From contig NZ_CP128846.1 in assembly GCF_030388665.1 (NCBI RefSeq), positions 3,140,001-3,204,000 of the forward strand: DNA of 64,000 nucleotides, given 5' to 3'. Numbering within the stretch: position 1 is the stretch's first letter; each line of letters starts with the position of its first letter. This stretch comes from Streptomyces flavofungini (GTDB lineage Bacteria; Actinomycetota; Actinomycetes; Streptomycetales; Streptomycetaceae). The notes under the pieces are model-generated. The model was not told the origin of the DNA, did not search any database, and worked only from the letters and a program-made list of their open reading frames with translations. Below are positions 18,575-27,895 of this stretch, piece after piece. The position numbers and the translations under genes are program-made.

Positions 18575-19278
18575 GCCCACCGGACGACGGCGTCCGTGAT
18601 GCGTTTCACGGCCTCGTCCTGTCCGATGTCGGCCCTTTTGGGCACGGCGAAGGAGTGGTCGCCGAAGGGGATCTCGACGAGTTCGTAGGCGCCGTCGGCG
18701 GGGAACTCCGCCGGTTTGCCGAAGGGGTCGTTGCCGCCCTGGACGACGAGGGTCGGCACTCCGGCGCCCAGGAGCTCGTCCGCGCGGGACTTCTCCGGCT
18801 TGCCGTTGGGGCCTCCCCTGCTCGAGCGAAGCCGAGAGCTTGGGGAAGGGTGCAGCGGGAAGCTGAGCGCCAGCACGGCCGCCGCGCCCAGTTCGCCCGC
18901 GGTGCGGCAGGCGACCCGGGCCCCGGCGCTGCGGCCGCCCGCGATCACGGGGAGGCCGGGCTTCGTGAGCGCGGGCCACAGGCCGCGCCAGCCGACGTCG
19001 AGGGTCTTGGGGGCGGGCGCCACCTTCTTGCCCGCGACGCGCCACGGCTGCTCCACCAGGGCGACGGTCACGCCGTGCGCGGGCAGCTCGGCGGCGATGG
19101 CCTGGAGGTCGCGCGCCTCGATGCCGCCGCCCGCGCCGTGGCTGACGGCGAGGACGAGCCGGGCCTTCCTCGCCGGGTGCCAGGTGATCCGGGCCGTACC
19201 GGCACCGGTCTCGACGGTCTCGCTGCGGGCCGCGCCGGACCCGCTCCTGGCCGTGTCGGCCGACTTGCTCTTGGTCAC
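18556..19278 (-). CDS. Alpha/beta-hydrolase-fold protein (dienelactone hydrolase-like family)
   Basis: A 240-residue protein of the KANL3/Tex30-like alpha/beta hydrolase group. Visible motifs are [12 protein letters not shown] (oxyanion side), [12 protein letters not shown] with nucleophile Ser in GRSAG, a late acid in [15 protein letters not shown] and His in [11 protein letters not shown] segment rich in Ser/Arg ([12 protein letters not shown]) interrupts the fold after FPLHP. At the DNA level it coincides with a palindromic Streptomyces repeat (18810-18847), so this looks like an in-frame insertion that the protein tolerates. The 3' end overlaps the SigR promoter. Substrate unknown. Confidence 0.8.
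   Translation of the reverse strand: MTKSKSADTARSGSGAARSETVETGAGTARITWHPARKARLVLAVSHGAGGGIEARDLQAIAAELPAHGVTVALVEQPWRVAGKKVAPAPKTLDVGWRGLWPALTKPGLPVIAGGRSAGARVACRTAGELGAAAVLALSFPLHPSPSSRLRSSRGGPNGKPEKSRADELLGAGVPTLVVQGGNDPFGKPAEFPADGAYELVEIPFGDHSFAVPKRADIGQDEAVKRITDAVVRWAGMLGA
18810..18847. repeat. Palindromic interspersed repeat inside the hydrolase gene
   Basis: CCTCCCCTGCTCGAGCGAAG followed by CCGAGAGCTTGGGGAAGG forms an imperfect hairpin: CCCC pairs with GGGG, and GCTCG with CGAG(A)GC. I recognise it as resembling a short repeat scattered in Streptomyces genomes; that is memory, not a search. It adds roughly a dozen residues in frame. Confidence 0.6.
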
Positions 19279-19279
19279 G

Positions 19280-20095
19280 TCAGAAGAGTGTGCCCTCTTC
19301 CGGGCCCTCCAGCTCCGTCAGCAGCTCCGGCCCGTTGTTCTTCACACTGCTCACCGCCGTCGAGACCGGGTAGGCCCGCATGAGGCCCGGCGGGGGCGGC
19401 TCCAGGAGAGCGCGCAGGTCGTCCACGTCCGTGCGGGCCGGGTCGAGCCAGGCGTCCCAGCGGTCGGGGGTCAGCATCAGCGGCATGCGCGGGTGGATGT
19501 CCGCGAGGGCCTGCGGGCCTTCCTTGGGGCCTACGGCCAGCGGGGCGGTCTCGGCCTCCGTGGTGATCACCGAGCACGTCACCCACCAGGCGAGCGGATG
19601 CTCGTCGGGGAGCGTCTTGTCCCGCCAGAACTCGTACAGCCCGGCCATCGCGAACACCGACCCGTCCGCCGGGGTCACGAAGTACGGCTGCTTGCGCGGC
19701 CGCTTCTTCTTCCCCTCGACCTCCAGGTCGCGCTCGGCCTGGCCGGTCACCCACTCGTAATAGCCGTCCGCGGGCAGCACGCACCGGCGGGTGGTGAAGG
19801 CCCGCCGGTACGACGGCTTCTCGTGCACCGTCTCCGCGCGCGCGTTGATCATCCGCGCGCCGCCCTCGGGCGTCTTCGCCCAGGACGGTACGAGTCCCCA
19901 CTTCAGCTTGCGCAGCTGACGAACCGGACGGCGGTCCTCAGCGTCTTTGAGAGGACGGTCGAGGACGGCGTAGACCTCTTTCGTGGGAGCCACGTTGTAA
20001 TCCGGCTCAAGAGCCTCCTGCGGCTCCCACTTCTCTATCTCGAAGATTCCTGCGAGATCCTCGGGCCTACGACTCGATGCATACCGTCCGCACAT
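19280..20095 (-). CDS. SOS-response-associated peptidase (SRAP/HMCES/YedK)
   Basis: A 271-residue SRAP protein, which crosslinks to abasic sites in single-stranded DNA through its N-terminal cysteine and shields them. The start MCGRYA puts the catalytic Cys at position 2, so ATG 20095 is certain even though the open frame runs further upstream. Other family residues are NVAPT (Asn of the active site), MINARAETV, CVLPADGYYEW and the His in DIHPRMPLML. No LexA-type box is evident upstream. It runs divergently from the M50-type gene, with the two starts 50 bp apart. Confidence 0.95.
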   Translation of the reverse strand: MCGRYASSRRPEDLAGIFEIEKWEPQEALEPDYNVAPTKEVYAVLDRPLKDAEDRRPVRQLRKLKWGLVPSWAKTPEGGARMINARAETVHEKPSYRRAFTTRRCVLPADGYYEWVTGQAERDLEVEGKKKRPRKQPYFVTPADGSVFAMAGLYEFWRDKTLPDEHPLAWWVTCSVITTEAETAPLAVGPKEGPQALADIHPRMPLMLTPDRWDAWLDPARTDVDDLRALLEPPPPGLMRAYPVSTAVSSVKNNGPELLTELEGPEEGTLF

Positions 20096-20144
20096 ACGTG
20101 CCAGACTGCCATGCTGCGGCCGACGACAGGGAGCCAACTCAGCA

Positions 20145-20867
20145 ATGCACACCTCCGCTTCCGCCAGCCTGAGCGACCTCTGGGACCGCCTCACCGGCAC
20201 CCAGGCCGCCCCCGAGCAGTGGCTGGTGCTCGTCACCGCGGCCGTCGCCCTCGCCGCCGTCCTTCCGCACGCCGTCTGGCGGGTCTCCCGCAACGCCGTC
20301 ACCATCGCCCACGAGGGCGGCCACGGCCTGGTAGCCCTGCTCACCGGCCGCCGCCTGGACGGCATCCGGCTGCACTCCGACACCAGCGGCCTGACCGTCA
20401 GCCGCGGCAAGCCCACCGGCCTCGGCATGATCCTCACCGCCGCCGCCGGCTACACCGCGCCGCCACTGCTCGGCCTCGCGGGCGCGGCCCTGCTGGGCGA
20501 GGGCCGCATCACGGCGCTTCTGTGGGTCGCCACGGCCCTGCTCGTCGCCATGCTGGTGATGATCCGCAACGCCTACGGCGCGCTGACCGTGATCATCTCG
20601 GGCGGGGTGTTCCTCGGCGTCTCCTGGCTCGCGGAGACGGACGTGCAGGCCGCCTTCGCGTACACGGTGGTGTGGTTCCTGCTGCTCGGCGGCGTGCGTC
20701 CCGCCTTCGAGCTGCAGTCCAAGCGCAGGCACGGGGGCGCCGGGGACTCCGACGCGGATCAGCTGTCGCGGCTCACGCACGTCCCGGCGGGGATGTGGCT
20801 GTTCCTGTTCCACGCCGTCTCGCTGTGCTCGCTCATAGGGGGAGCGCGCTGGATGCTCACGGCGTGA
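20145..20867 (+). CDS. M50B-like membrane metallopeptidase family protein
   Basis: A 240-residue polytopic protein with the zinc-protease motif HEGGH near residue 56 (VTIAHEGGHGLVALLTGR). The family's second element, DADQLSRLTHVP, is near residue 205. Hydrophobic helices lie around residues 25-45, 90-125, 130-150, 155-185 and 220-235. It belongs to the peptidase M50B-like group (site-2-protease fold). Whether it cleaves a substrate is unknown; the conserved HExxH-type motif and the acidic residue suggest it can bind metal. The start MHTSASASLSDLWDRL is the first ATG after the SRAP promoter. Confidence 0.85.
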   Translation: MHTSASASLSDLWDRLTGTQAAPEQWLVLVTAAVALAAVLPHAVWRVSRNAVTIAHEGGHGLVALLTGRRLDGIRLHSDTSGLTVSRGKPTGLGMILTAAAGYTAPPLLGLAGAALLGEGRITALLWVATALLVAMLVMIRNAYGALTVIISGGVFLGVSWLAETDVQAAFAYTVVWFLLLGGVRPAFELQSKRRHGGAGDSDADQLSRLTHVPAGMWLFLFHAVSLCSLIGGARWMLTA

Positions 20868-21027
20868 CATCGGGCGGGGCGGGCCGGTCGGCCGCGCCAC
20901 GGCACCCGGGCGACGGCTCGCGGTCACCCCGTGGTGGCCGGGTACTCCCCGCCCGTTCTCTGTTTCGCCTGGGTTTCGCCACTTTTGATCAAGATCTGCG
21001 GTCGCCGCAAGACACTAAAGTGTGGGC

Positions 21028-22377
21028 ATGACCGTGAACCCGACACACACCGCCCTCTGGCCCGCCCCGCACGCGAGCGGAGCCGTCGCCGCGACGGTCC
21101 ACGTGCCGGGCTCGAAGTCGGTCACCAACCGTGGCCTCGTCCTCGCCGCGCTCGCCGCCGAGCCGGGCTGGCTGCGCCGCCCGCTGCGCTCGCGCGACAC
21201 GCTCCTGATGGCGGCCGCGCTGCGCGCCATGGGTGTGGGCATCGAGGAGACCGTGTCGTCCAGCTCCTCCGTCGCCGGCGGTCCCGACGGCTCCGGTGAG
21301 GCCTGGCGCGTGATCCCCTCGGGCCTGGGCGGCCCCGCCACGGTCGACGTCGGCAACGCGGGCACGGTCATGCGCTTCCTGCCGCCGGTCGCCGCCCTCG
21401 CCGACGGCCCCATCCGCTTCGACGGCGACCCCCGTTCGTACGAGCGCCCCCTGCACGGCGTGATCGACGCGCTGCGCGCCCTCGGCGCCCGCATCGACGA
21501 CTCCGCCGTCGGCAACCCCGGCGCGCTGCCCCTGACCGTGCACGGCGGCGGCGCGCTGGAGGGCGGCCAGGTCGAGATCGACGCCTCCTCCTCGTCCCAG
21601 TTCGTGAGTGCGCTGCTGCTCTCGGGCGCGCGCTTCAACCAGGGCGTGGAGGTGCGGCACGTGGGCAGCGCCCTGCCCTCCATGCCGCACATCCGGATGA
21701 CCGTCGACATGCTGCGCGCGTGCGGCGCCCAGGTCGACACCCCCGAGGCGGGCGGCGAGCCGAACGTCTGGCGGGTCACGCCCGGCGCCCTGCTCGGCCG
21801 CGACCTGACCGTCGAGCCGGACCTGTCCAACGCCCAGCCGTTCCTGGCCGCGGCCCTGATCACCGGCGGCCGGGTCACCATCCCCGACTGGCCCGCCCGC
21901 ACCACGCAGCCCGGCGACGCGCTGCGCCGGATCTTCACCGAGATGGGCGGTTCCTGCGAGCTGACCGAGCAGGGCCTGACCTTCACCGGCTCCGGCTCCG
22001 TGCACGGCATCGACGTCGACCTCAGCGAGGTCGGCGAGCTGACCCCCGGCATCGCCGCCGTCGCCGCCCTCGCCGACTCCCCCTCCACCCTGCGCGGCGT
22101 CGCCCACCTGCGTCTGCACGAGACGGACCGCCTGGCCGCGCTCACCAAGGAGATCAACGAGCTGGGCGGCGACGTCACCGAGACCGCCGACGGCCTGCAC
22201 ATCCGCCCCCGCACGCTGCACGGCGGCGTCTTCCACACCTACGACGACCACCGCATGGCCACCGCGGGCGCGATCATCGGCCTCGCCGTGCCCGGCGTGC
22301 AGATCGAGAACGTCGCGACCACCGCCAAGACGCTGCCCGACTTCCCCGAGCTGTGGGCCGGGATGCTCGGGAACTGA
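21028..22377 (+). CDS. aroA: 3-phosphoshikimate 1-carboxyvinyltransferase (EPSP synthase)
   Basis: A 449-residue shikimate-pathway enzyme that joins phosphoenolpyruvate to shikimate-3-phosphate. Motifs are [20 protein letters not shown] (Lys and Ser of the phosphate site), [45 protein letters not shown] and [19 protein letters not shown] 21028 is preferred; GTG 21022 is also possible and there is little ribosome-site signal, so the message may be nearly leaderless. It is followed 15 bases later by rsgA in the same direction. Confidence 0.95.
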   Translation: MTVNPTHTALWPAPHASGAVAATVHVPGSKSVTNRGLVLAALAAEPGWLRRPLRSRDTLLMAAALRAMGVGIEETVSSSSSVAGGPDGSGEAWRVIPSGLGGPATVDVGNAGTVMRFLPPVAALADGPIRFDGDPRSYERPLHGVIDALRALGARIDDSAVGNPGALPLTVHGGGALEGGQVEIDASSSSQFVSALLLSGARFNQGVEVRHVGSALPSMPHIRMTVDMLRACGAQVDTPEAGGEPNVWRVTPGALLGRDLTVEPDLSNAQPFLAAALITGGRVTIPDWPARTTQPGDALRRIFTEMGGSCELTEQGLTFTGSGSVHGIDVDLSEVGELTPGIAAVAALADSPSTLRGVAHLRLHETDRLAALTKEINELGGDVTETADGLHIRPRTLHGGVFHTYDDHRMATAGAIIGLAVPGVQIENVATTAKTLPDFPELWAGMLGN

Positions 22378-22392
22378 CGGGCGATCACGACC

Positions 22393-23403
22393 ATGCGCCG
22401 CTACGGCAAGAACCCGGACGAGGACGACATCCGCGTCCGCCCCAACCGCAAGGGCAACCGCCCGCGCACGCACATCCGCCCCAAGCACGAGGACGCCTCC
22501 GAGGGCATGGTCCTCACCGTCGACCGCGGCCGCCTCACCTGCCTCGTCGAGGACCGCGTCGTCGTCGCCATGAAGGCCCGTGAGCTGGGCCGCAAGGCCG
22601 CCGTCGTCGGCGACCGCGTAGGCATCGTCGGCGATCTGTCCGGCAAGAAGGACACACTCGCGCGCGTCGTCCGCATCGAGGGGCGCACCTCCGTGCTCCG
22701 CCGCACCGCCGACGACGACGATCCCTACGAGCGCGTGGTCGTCGCCAACGCCGACCAGCTCGCCATCGTCACCGCCCTCGCCGACCCCGAGCCGCGCCCC
22801 CGCATGATCGACCGCTGCCTCGTCGCGGCCTACGACGGCGGCCTCACCCCCCTGCTCGTCCTCACCAAGTCCGACCTCGCGCCCCCGGACAAACTCCTGG
22901 AGCTGTACGGGGACTTGGACATCCCCTACGTCGTCACCAGCCGCGACGAGCTGGAGAACGGCGACGCCGCCGACCGCGTGCGCGCCGAACTCGCCGGGAA
23001 GATCACGGCGTTCGTCGGCCACTCCGGCGTCGGCAAGACGACCCTCGTGAACGCCCTGGTCCCGCCGGAGCGGCGGCGCACCACCGGCCATGTGAACGCG
23101 GTGACGGGGCGCGGCCGGCACACCACCACCTCCGCCCTCGCCCTGCCGCTGCCCGACGACGCGGGCTGGGTCGTCGACACTCCCGGCGTGCGCTCCTTCG
23201 GCCTGCACCACGTCGACCCGTCGCGCGTCATCCACGCCTTCCCCGACCTGGAGCCCGGCACCGAGGACTGCCCGCGCGCGTGCAGCCACGACGAGCCGGA
23301 CTGCGCGCTCGACGCGTGGGTGGCCGAGGGGCACGCGGATCCGGCCCGGCTGTACTCGCTGCGCCGACTGCTCGCGACCCGTGAGCGGCACGAGGGCGAC
23401 TGA
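22393..23403 (+). CDS. rsgA: Ribosome small-subunit maturation GTPase RsgA
   Basis: A 336-residue circularly permuted GTPase that checks the 30S subunit late in assembly. An OB-fold segment (residues 38-100) precedes TKSD (158-161, the base-specificity motif). Next come the P-loop GHSGVGKTT (209-217) and VVDTPGVRSFG. The C-terminal zinc motif is CPRACSHDEPDC. The order of G motifs (G4 before G1 and G3) is diagnostic. The N-terminus RRYGKNPDEDDIRVRPNRKG is basic, as in actinobacterial members. It is probably cotranscribed with aroA. Confidence 0.95.
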   Translation: MRRYGKNPDEDDIRVRPNRKGNRPRTHIRPKHEDASEGMVLTVDRGRLTCLVEDRVVVAMKARELGRKAAVVGDRVGIVGDLSGKKDTLARVVRIEGRTSVLRRTADDDDPYERVVVANADQLAIVTALADPEPRPRMIDRCLVAAYDGGLTPLLVLTKSDLAPPDKLLELYGDLDIPYVVTSRDELENGDAADRVRAELAGKITAFVGHSGVGKTTLVNALVPPERRRTTGHVNAVTGRGRHTTTSALALPLPDDAGWVVDTPGVRSFGLHHVDPSRVIHAFPDLEPGTEDCPRACSHDEPDCALDAWVAEGHADPARLYSLRRLLATRERHEGD

Positions 23404-23475
23404 CGAGGGCGACCGACAAGGGCGACCGACGACGGCGACCGACCGACGAAGGTGACCCGCGAAGGTGGCCGATAC
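23404..23475 (+). repeat. Degenerate GGGCGACCGAC-type repeats after rsgA
   Basis: Right after the rsgA stop the sequence repeats short variants of GAGGGCGACCGAC / AAGGGCGACCGAC / GACGGCGACCGAC, then drifts. The first unit resembles the last codons of rsgA (GAGGGCGACTGA), so it looks like slippage from the gene's own end. No coding signal. Confidence 0.55.
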
Positions 23476-23638
23476 GAGGGAGACTGACACGGGGGCGTCC
23501 GAAAGCGAGGGCGGCCAATCGGCCTTGAACTCCGCGTTGTTTACGTCCCCGTCGCTCCGGTAAGTGCATAATCGCACCAAGATTGATTCAAGCTTTGGTG
23601 AAGCGGTCACGGAACGTACGGACGTGGGAGGCACAACC

Positions 23639-23962
23639 ATGGCGTGGCTGCTGGTCATCGTCGCCGGGATTCTCGAGACCGGATTCGCGGTCTGCCTGAA
23701 GCTGTCGCACGGCTTCACCCGGCTCTGGCCCACCATCGCGTTCGCGTCCTTCGCGCTCGGCAGCTTCGGCCTGCTCACGCTGGCCCTGAAGAAGCTGGAC
23801 GTGGGGCCCGCGTACGCGGTCTGGACCGGCATCGGGGCGGCGGGCACCGCGATCTACGGCATGGTCTTCCTCGGCGACCTGGTCTCCACGCTGAAGATCG
23901 TCTCCATCACGCTGGTGATCGTCGGCGTCATCGGGCTCCAGCTGTCGGGCTCGGCGCACTGA
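23639..23962 (+). CDS. SMR-family exporter, Gdx/SugE type
   Basis: A 107-residue four-helix protein of the small multidrug resistance family. The essential glutamate is in AGILETGFAVCLKLS (about residue 13). The segments KLSHGFTRLWPT and VGPAYAVWTGIGAAGTAIYG resemble the SugE/Gdx subgroup, whose known function is proton-coupled export of guanidinium. SMR pumps work as antiparallel dimers. The start ATG 23639 has GGGAGG eight bases upstream. It is a single gene. The upstream 23500-23638 leader is unusually AT-rich for this genome, with a CACCAA/TTGGTG hairpin. I could not match it to a guanidine riboswitch. Confidence 0.88.
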   Translation: MAWLLVIVAGILETGFAVCLKLSHGFTRLWPTIAFASFALGSFGLLTLALKKLDVGPAYAVWTGIGAAGTAIYGMVFLGDLVSTLKIVSITLVIVGVIGLQLSGSAH

Positions 23963-24037
23963 CGCCGGCCGCGACACGGGGCGGCTGACACCTTCGCGCC
24001 TCGGCCCCGCGACTCGCCCTCGGCCCCGCGGCGGCGG

Positions 24038-24643
24038 TCACCGCCCCGCCGCCCCCGCGATCACCCTCCGCACCAGGCGCACCGGATCCTCCTCCCGCCC
24101 CGCGGGCGCCACCACGTACGACAGCGCCACCCGCACCGCGCTCTCGCACGCCCGCGCCAGTTCCTCCGTCTCCGAGGGGCGGCCGCGCTCCGTGAGTGCG
24201 GCCATCGCGCGGTCCCTGACCTGGGCGATGAGTTCGGCGGGGGTGGGCACGCCCGCGTCGGCGCGGCGCTGGGCGGGGACCGGGGAGCTGGACACGGCGG
24301 CCCGGCTCGGCGCCGGGAGCCGCTCGCCCCAGAAGCCGGTGAGCACCGCTCGTACCAGGACGTTGTCGCGCGCCGCCCCGATCGTCCACGCGCTCACCGC
24401 GGCAAGGCGGTCCACGGGGTCGCGGGCCTGCGCGAGCGCCCTCTCGACGCCCCGCAGATACGTGTCGGTCTCGCGCCTGAGCAGCGCCCGGGCGAGCCCG
24501 TCCTTGCTGCCGAACTCGTTGTAGAGGGTCTGCCGGGACACCCCGGCGACGGCTGCCACGTCGACCATCCGCACCCCGGCCCACGGCCTGCGGGCCAGCG
24601 CGGTGTAGGCCGCGTCCAGCAGTGACTCCCGCGCTGCAGGCAT
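24038..24643 (-). CDS. TetR-family transcriptional regulator
   Basis: A 201-residue repressor-type protein. The N-terminal helix-turn-helix is seen as [36 protein letters not shown] and KDGLARALL, the standard TetR layout. The C-terminal ligand domain has no obvious specificity. ATG 24643 is chosen for its GGGAGG ribosome site, rejecting the longer frame up to 24739. It is divergent from hisN and convergent with the SMR exporter, which could be a target by position only. Confidence 0.88.
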   Translation of the reverse strand: MPAARESLLDAAYTALARRPWAGVRMVDVAAVAGVSRQTLYNEFGSKDGLARALLRRETDTYLRGVERALAQARDPVDRLAAVSAWTIGAARDNVLVRAVLTGFWGERLPAPSRAAVSSSPVPAQRRADAGVPTPAELIAQVRDRAMAALTERGRPSETEELARACESAVRVALSYVVAPAGREEDPVRLVRRVIAGAAGR

Positions 24644-24790
24644 CGTCGCCTCCCGCTGCCCCGGACCTGGACGGTCCTTGCGGTCCTGCTCGCCAGAGTT
24701 GACGCGCCCACGGGCACTGTCAAGGGTTCCTGCGGGCACCGCCCGATACGCGCTGTGGCCCGTCCGAATCGAGATCGATACTGTTCACCC

Positions 24791-25591
24791 ATGCCCGACT
24801 ACCACGATGATCTGCGCCTCGCCCACGTCCTCGCGGACGCCGCTGACGCCGCGACCATGGACCGGTTCAAGGCCCTCGACCTCAAGGTCGAGACCAAGCC
24901 GGACATGACGCCGGTCAGCGAGGCCGACAAGGCCGCCGAGGAGCTGATCCGCGGCCAGCTCCAGCGGGCACGGCCGCGCGACGCGATCCTCGGCGAGGAG
25001 TACGGCATCGAGGGCACGGGCCCGCGCCGCTGGGTCATCGACCCGATCGACGGCACCAAGAACTACGTACGGGGCGTACCCGTCTGGGCCACGCTCATCT
25101 CCCTCATGGAGGCGGGCGAGGGCGGCTATCAGCCGGTCGTCGGCGTCGTCTCGGCGCCCGCGCTCGGTCGCCGCTGGTGGGCCGCGAAGGGCGGCGGCGC
25201 GTACACGGGCCGCAGCCTGACGTCCGCGACGCGGCTGCGCGTCTCGAAGGTCTCGCGGCTCCAGGACGCCTCGCTCGCGTACTCCTCGCTGAGCGGCTGG
25301 GAGGACCAGGGCCGCCTCGACGGCTTCCTCGACCTCACCCGGGCCTGCTGGCGCACCCGTGGCTACGGGGACTTCTGGCCGTACATGATGGTCGCCGAGG
25401 GCTCCGTCGACCTGTGCGCGGAGCCGGAGCTCTCGCTCTGGGACATGGCCGCGAACGCGATCGTCGTGACGGAGGCGGGCGGCAGCTTCACCGGCCTCGA
25501 CGGCACCCCCGGCCCGCACAGCGGCAACGCGGCGGCGTCGAACGGCCTGCTCCACGACGAGCTGCTCGGCTACCTCAACCAGCGCTACTGA
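24791..25591 (+). CDS. hisN: Histidinol-phosphatase, inositol-monophosphatase family
   Basis: A 266-residue metal-dependent phosphatase of the IMPase fold. Key residues are visible in [12 protein letters not shown] (Glu), [15 protein letters not shown] (DPIDGT metal motif) and [18 protein letters not shown] (late Asp). In Streptomyces the gene at this position supplies the histidine-pathway histidinol phosphatase (HisN). That assignment relies on family and synteny, since paralogues can hydrolyse inositol phosphates. ATG 24791 has little ribosome-site signal and may be near-leaderless. Confidence 0.88.
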   Translation: MPDYHDDLRLAHVLADAADAATMDRFKALDLKVETKPDMTPVSEADKAAEELIRGQLQRARPRDAILGEEYGIEGTGPRRWVIDPIDGTKNYVRGVPVWATLISLMEAGEGGYQPVVGVVSAPALGRRWWAAKGGGAYTGRSLTSATRLRVSKVSRLQDASLAYSSLSGWEDQGRLDGFLDLTRACWRTRGYGDFWPYMMVAEGSVDLCAEPELSLWDMAANAIVVTEAGGSFTGLDGTPGPHSGNAAASNGLLHDELLGYLNQRY

Positions 25592-25763
25592 CGCGGACCC
25601 GCCCCGTCGGCGAGCGGCGAAGGGCGTGCACCGGCGCTCGTGGCGTCCGGCGAACTGACCCCGTACGCCCTCTTGTTGCCGCCCCGCGTGCCTGCGACTC
25701 TGAGAGCTCTCCCACTTGTGAACTTGTGAACCCGTTCTCCAGGCCGACGACGGGAAGCCTCCT

Positions 25764-25779
25764 TCCGCTTCGAAGCGGA
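25764..25779. promoter_or_regulatory. 16-bp perfect palindrome upstream of the CBS gene
   Basis: TCCGCTTCGAAGCGGA is a perfect palindrome 57 bases before the CBS-protein start and downstream of a CTTGTGAACTTGTGAA direct repeat (25716-25731). Either could be an operator. The rest of 25592-25835 shows no gene. Confidence 0.4.
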
Positions 25780-25835
25780 GGCAATCCTTCGGCATCGCGT
25801 GGACCACGGGTTCACCAAGGAGGTGGCTCCAGCCC

Positions 25836-26234
25836 ATGCTCGTCCGCGACGCCATGAGCACGATGGTCCTCACCATCGGCCCCGCCCACACCCTCCGGCA
25901 GGCCGCCCGGCTGATGTCGGCCCGCCGCGTCGGCGCGGCCGTCGTCCTCGACCCCGACACCTACGGCCTCGGCATCCTGACCGAGCGCGACGTCCTCATC
26001 TCCCTCGGCCTCGGCCAGGACCCGGACACCGAGACCGCGGGCACGCACACGACGACCGACGTCGTCTTCGCCGCGCCGACCTGGACCCTGGAGGACGCCG
26101 CCGACGCGATGTCGCACGGCGGGTTCCGGCACCTCATCGTGCTCGACGGCGACGAGCCGGTGGGCATCGTCTCCGTGCGCGACATCATCCGCTGCTGGGC
26201 ACCGATACGCCGCGAGGCCGTGACCATGGCTTGA
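25836..26234 (+). CDS. CBS-domain pair protein
   Basis: A 132-residue protein that is essentially two CBS motifs: MLVRDAMSTMVLTIGPAHTL to LGILTERDVLISLG, and TTDVVFAAPTWTLEDAADAM to GIVSVRDIIRCWAP. CBS pairs bind adenosine nucleotides and act as energy or redox sensors. Here there is no attached enzyme, so it likely regulates a partner. AAGGAGGTGG nine bases upstream is a near-perfect ribosome site and implies strong translation. It is convergent with the catalase gene. Confidence 0.9.
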   Translation: MLVRDAMSTMVLTIGPAHTLRQAARLMSARRVGAAVVLDPDTYGLGILTERDVLISLGLGQDPDTETAGTHTTTDVVFAAPTWTLEDAADAMSHGGFRHLIVLDGDEPVGIVSVRDIIRCWAPIRREAVTMA

Positions 26235-26241
26235 GCACGCC

Positions 26242-26277
26242 CGACGGGCCGGACCCCGGTGGGGATCCGGCCCGTCG
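26242..26277. terminator. Bidirectional terminator between CBS gene and catalase
   Basis: CGACGGGCCGGA (26242-26253) pairs with TCCGGCCCGTCG (26266-26277), extended by CCCC/GGGG inside. It sits between two convergent stops (26234 and 26300). Confidence 0.85.
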
Positions 26278-26299
26278 CCTACGGCAAGAACGCCGGTGG

Positions 26300-27751
26300 T
26301 CAGCCGCGGAGGGCCTGGACCGCGGCCTCCAGGCGCTTGCCGAAGTCACCGTCCGCCTGCCGGAAGTTGGCGATGGCGCGCTCGGCGATGTCATCGCGCG
26401 ACACGCCCGCGATGCTGCCCGCGAGGTTCTCGATCAGCCGCGCCTTCTCGCCCTCCGACATCAGCCGGTAGAGGTTGCCCGCCTGCACGAAGTCGTCGTC
26501 CTCGGCGTGGCTGGGCGCCTCGTGGTTGCCGGTGCCGCCGCTGACGGGCGTGGACGCCCACAGCGCGCGGTCCGTCTGGAAGGGGCCGCCGAAGCTGTTC
26601 GGCTCGTAGTTCTTCGCACCCTTGTGGCGGCCGTCGTACAGGAAGCCGTCCCGGCTGTTCGTGCGCGCCTCGGTGGCGTGCGGGCGGTTCACCGGGAGGT
26701 GGTCGGCGTTGATGCCGACGCGGTACCGGTGGGCGTCGCCGTACGCGAACAGGCGGCCCTGGAGCATCTTGTCCGGCGACGGACCGATGCCCGGCACGAA
26801 GTGGGCGGGGCTGAAGATGGACTGCTCGACCTCCGCGAAGACGTTCTCCGGGTTGCGGTTGAGCTCCAGCTTGCCGATCTCGATCGGCGGGTAGTCCTCG
26901 TGCGGCCAGACCTTGGTGAGGTCGAAGGGGTTGAAGCGGTAGTCCGCCGCCTCGGCCGCGGGCATGATCTGCACCTGCACGGTCCAGGACGGGAACTCGC
27001 CGCGCTCGATGGACTCGCGCAGATCGCGCTGGTGGGAGTCCGGGTCCTTGCCCGCGAGGACCTCGGCGTCCGCGGCGGTCAGGTTCTTGATGCCCTGGTC
27101 GGTCTTGAAGTGGTACTTGACCCAGAAGACCTCGCCGGCCTCGTTCGTCCACTGGTACGTGTGCGAGCCGTAGCCGTTCATGTGGCGGTACGACGCCGGG
27201 ATGCCGCGGTCGCCGAACAGCCAGGTCACCTGGTGCGTGCTCTCCGGGCTCAGGCCCCAGAAGTCCCAGACGTTGTCGGCCTCCTGGGAGCCCGTGTACG
27301 GGTCGCGCTTCTGGGTGTGGATGAAGTCCGGGAACTTGATGGCGTCCTTGATGAAGAACACCGGGGTGTTGTTGCCGACGAGGTCGTAGTTGCCCTCCTC
27401 GGTGTAGAACTTCAGCGCGAAGCCGCGCGGGTCGCGCACCGCGTCCGCCGCGCCCAGGTTGCCGGCCACCGTGGAGAAGCGGAGGAAGGTCTCCGTCTCC
27501 TTGCCGACCTCGGAGAGGAACGCGGCACGCGTGTACTTCGTGACGTCCGCGGTCACCGTGAAGGTGCCGTAGGCGCCCGCGCCCCGCGCGTGCACGACGC
27601 GCTCCGGGATGCGCTCGCGGTTGAAGTGGGCGAGCTTCTCGAGCAGCGCCTGGTCCTGCACCAGGACCGGTCCGCCGACGCCCGCGGTCTCGCTGTTCTG
27701 GTTGTCCGCGACCGGTGCGCCTGCCTCGGTCGTGAGGGGTCCCTGCGTCAC
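26300..27751 (-). CDS. catA: Monofunctional heme catalase
   Basis: A 483-residue clade-3-size catalase that destroys hydrogen peroxide. Distal His lies in [12 protein letters not shown] and the catalytic Asn region in [12 protein letters not shown]. The proximal heme Tyr lies in [16 protein letters not shown] 27751 ([17 protein letters not shown]) is preferred because AGGAGG sits five bases upstream; an ATG at 27769 would add six residues and lacks so good a site. The gene is transcribed divergently from the Fur-type regulator, with a dyad overlapping its promoter, matching the catA-catR arrangement known in Streptomyces. Confidence 0.95.
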   Translation of the reverse strand: MTQGPLTTEAGAPVADNQNSETAGVGGPVLVQDQALLEKLAHFNRERIPERVVHARGAGAYGTFTVTADVTKYTRAAFLSEVGKETETFLRFSTVAGNLGAADAVRDPRGFALKFYTEEGNYDLVGNNTPVFFIKDAIKFPDFIHTQKRDPYTGSQEADNVWDFWGLSPESTHQVTWLFGDRGIPASYRHMNGYGSHTYQWTNEAGEVFWVKYHFKTDQGIKNLTAADAEVLAGKDPDSHQRDLRESIERGEFPSWTVQVQIMPAAEAADYRFNPFDLTKVWPHEDYPPIEIGKLELNRNPENVFAEVEQSIFSPAHFVPGIGPSPDKMLQGRLFAYGDAHRYRVGINADHLPVNRPHATEARTNSRDGFLYDGRHKGAKNYEPNSFGGPFQTDRALWASTPVSGGTGNHEAPSHAEDDDFVQAGNLYRLMSEGEKARLIENLAGSIAGVSRDDIAERAIANFRQADGDFGKRLEAAVQALRG

Positions 27752-27807
27752 GTGCGCCTCCTGCGTCATTCGGTGCAAGTCCTGTCCCTTGGCGTATGCC
27801 GAACTCG

Positions 27808-27835
27808 ATCCTACGATAGACAATGTCTAAGTCAA
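27808..27835 (-). promoter_or_regulatory. catA promoter with embedded CatR-type operator
   Basis: On the minus strand TTGACT (27835-27830), a 16-base spacer and TAGGAT (27813-27808) make a good vegetative promoter for catA. The spacer contains the dyad TAGACATTGTCTA (27829-27817), a Fur/PerR-like inverted repeat. A repressor bound there would cover the polymerase site. Confidence 0.85.
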
Positions 27836-27895
27836 GTAAGCTTCCAAAGTCACACCCGTTCGGGACCTGGTCCCCCTGCCTGTTAGGCTGGCTGC

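Noticed and set aside
23500..23638. Guanidine riboswitch before the SMR exporter
   Set aside because: I could not align the conserved guanidine-I, -II or -III core motifs; only an unusual AT-rich hairpin is reported.
20139..23847. Very long minus-strand frames opposite the M50, aroA and rsgA genes
   Set aside because: Antisense shadows: each is explained by well-recognised plus-strand genes with intact motifs.
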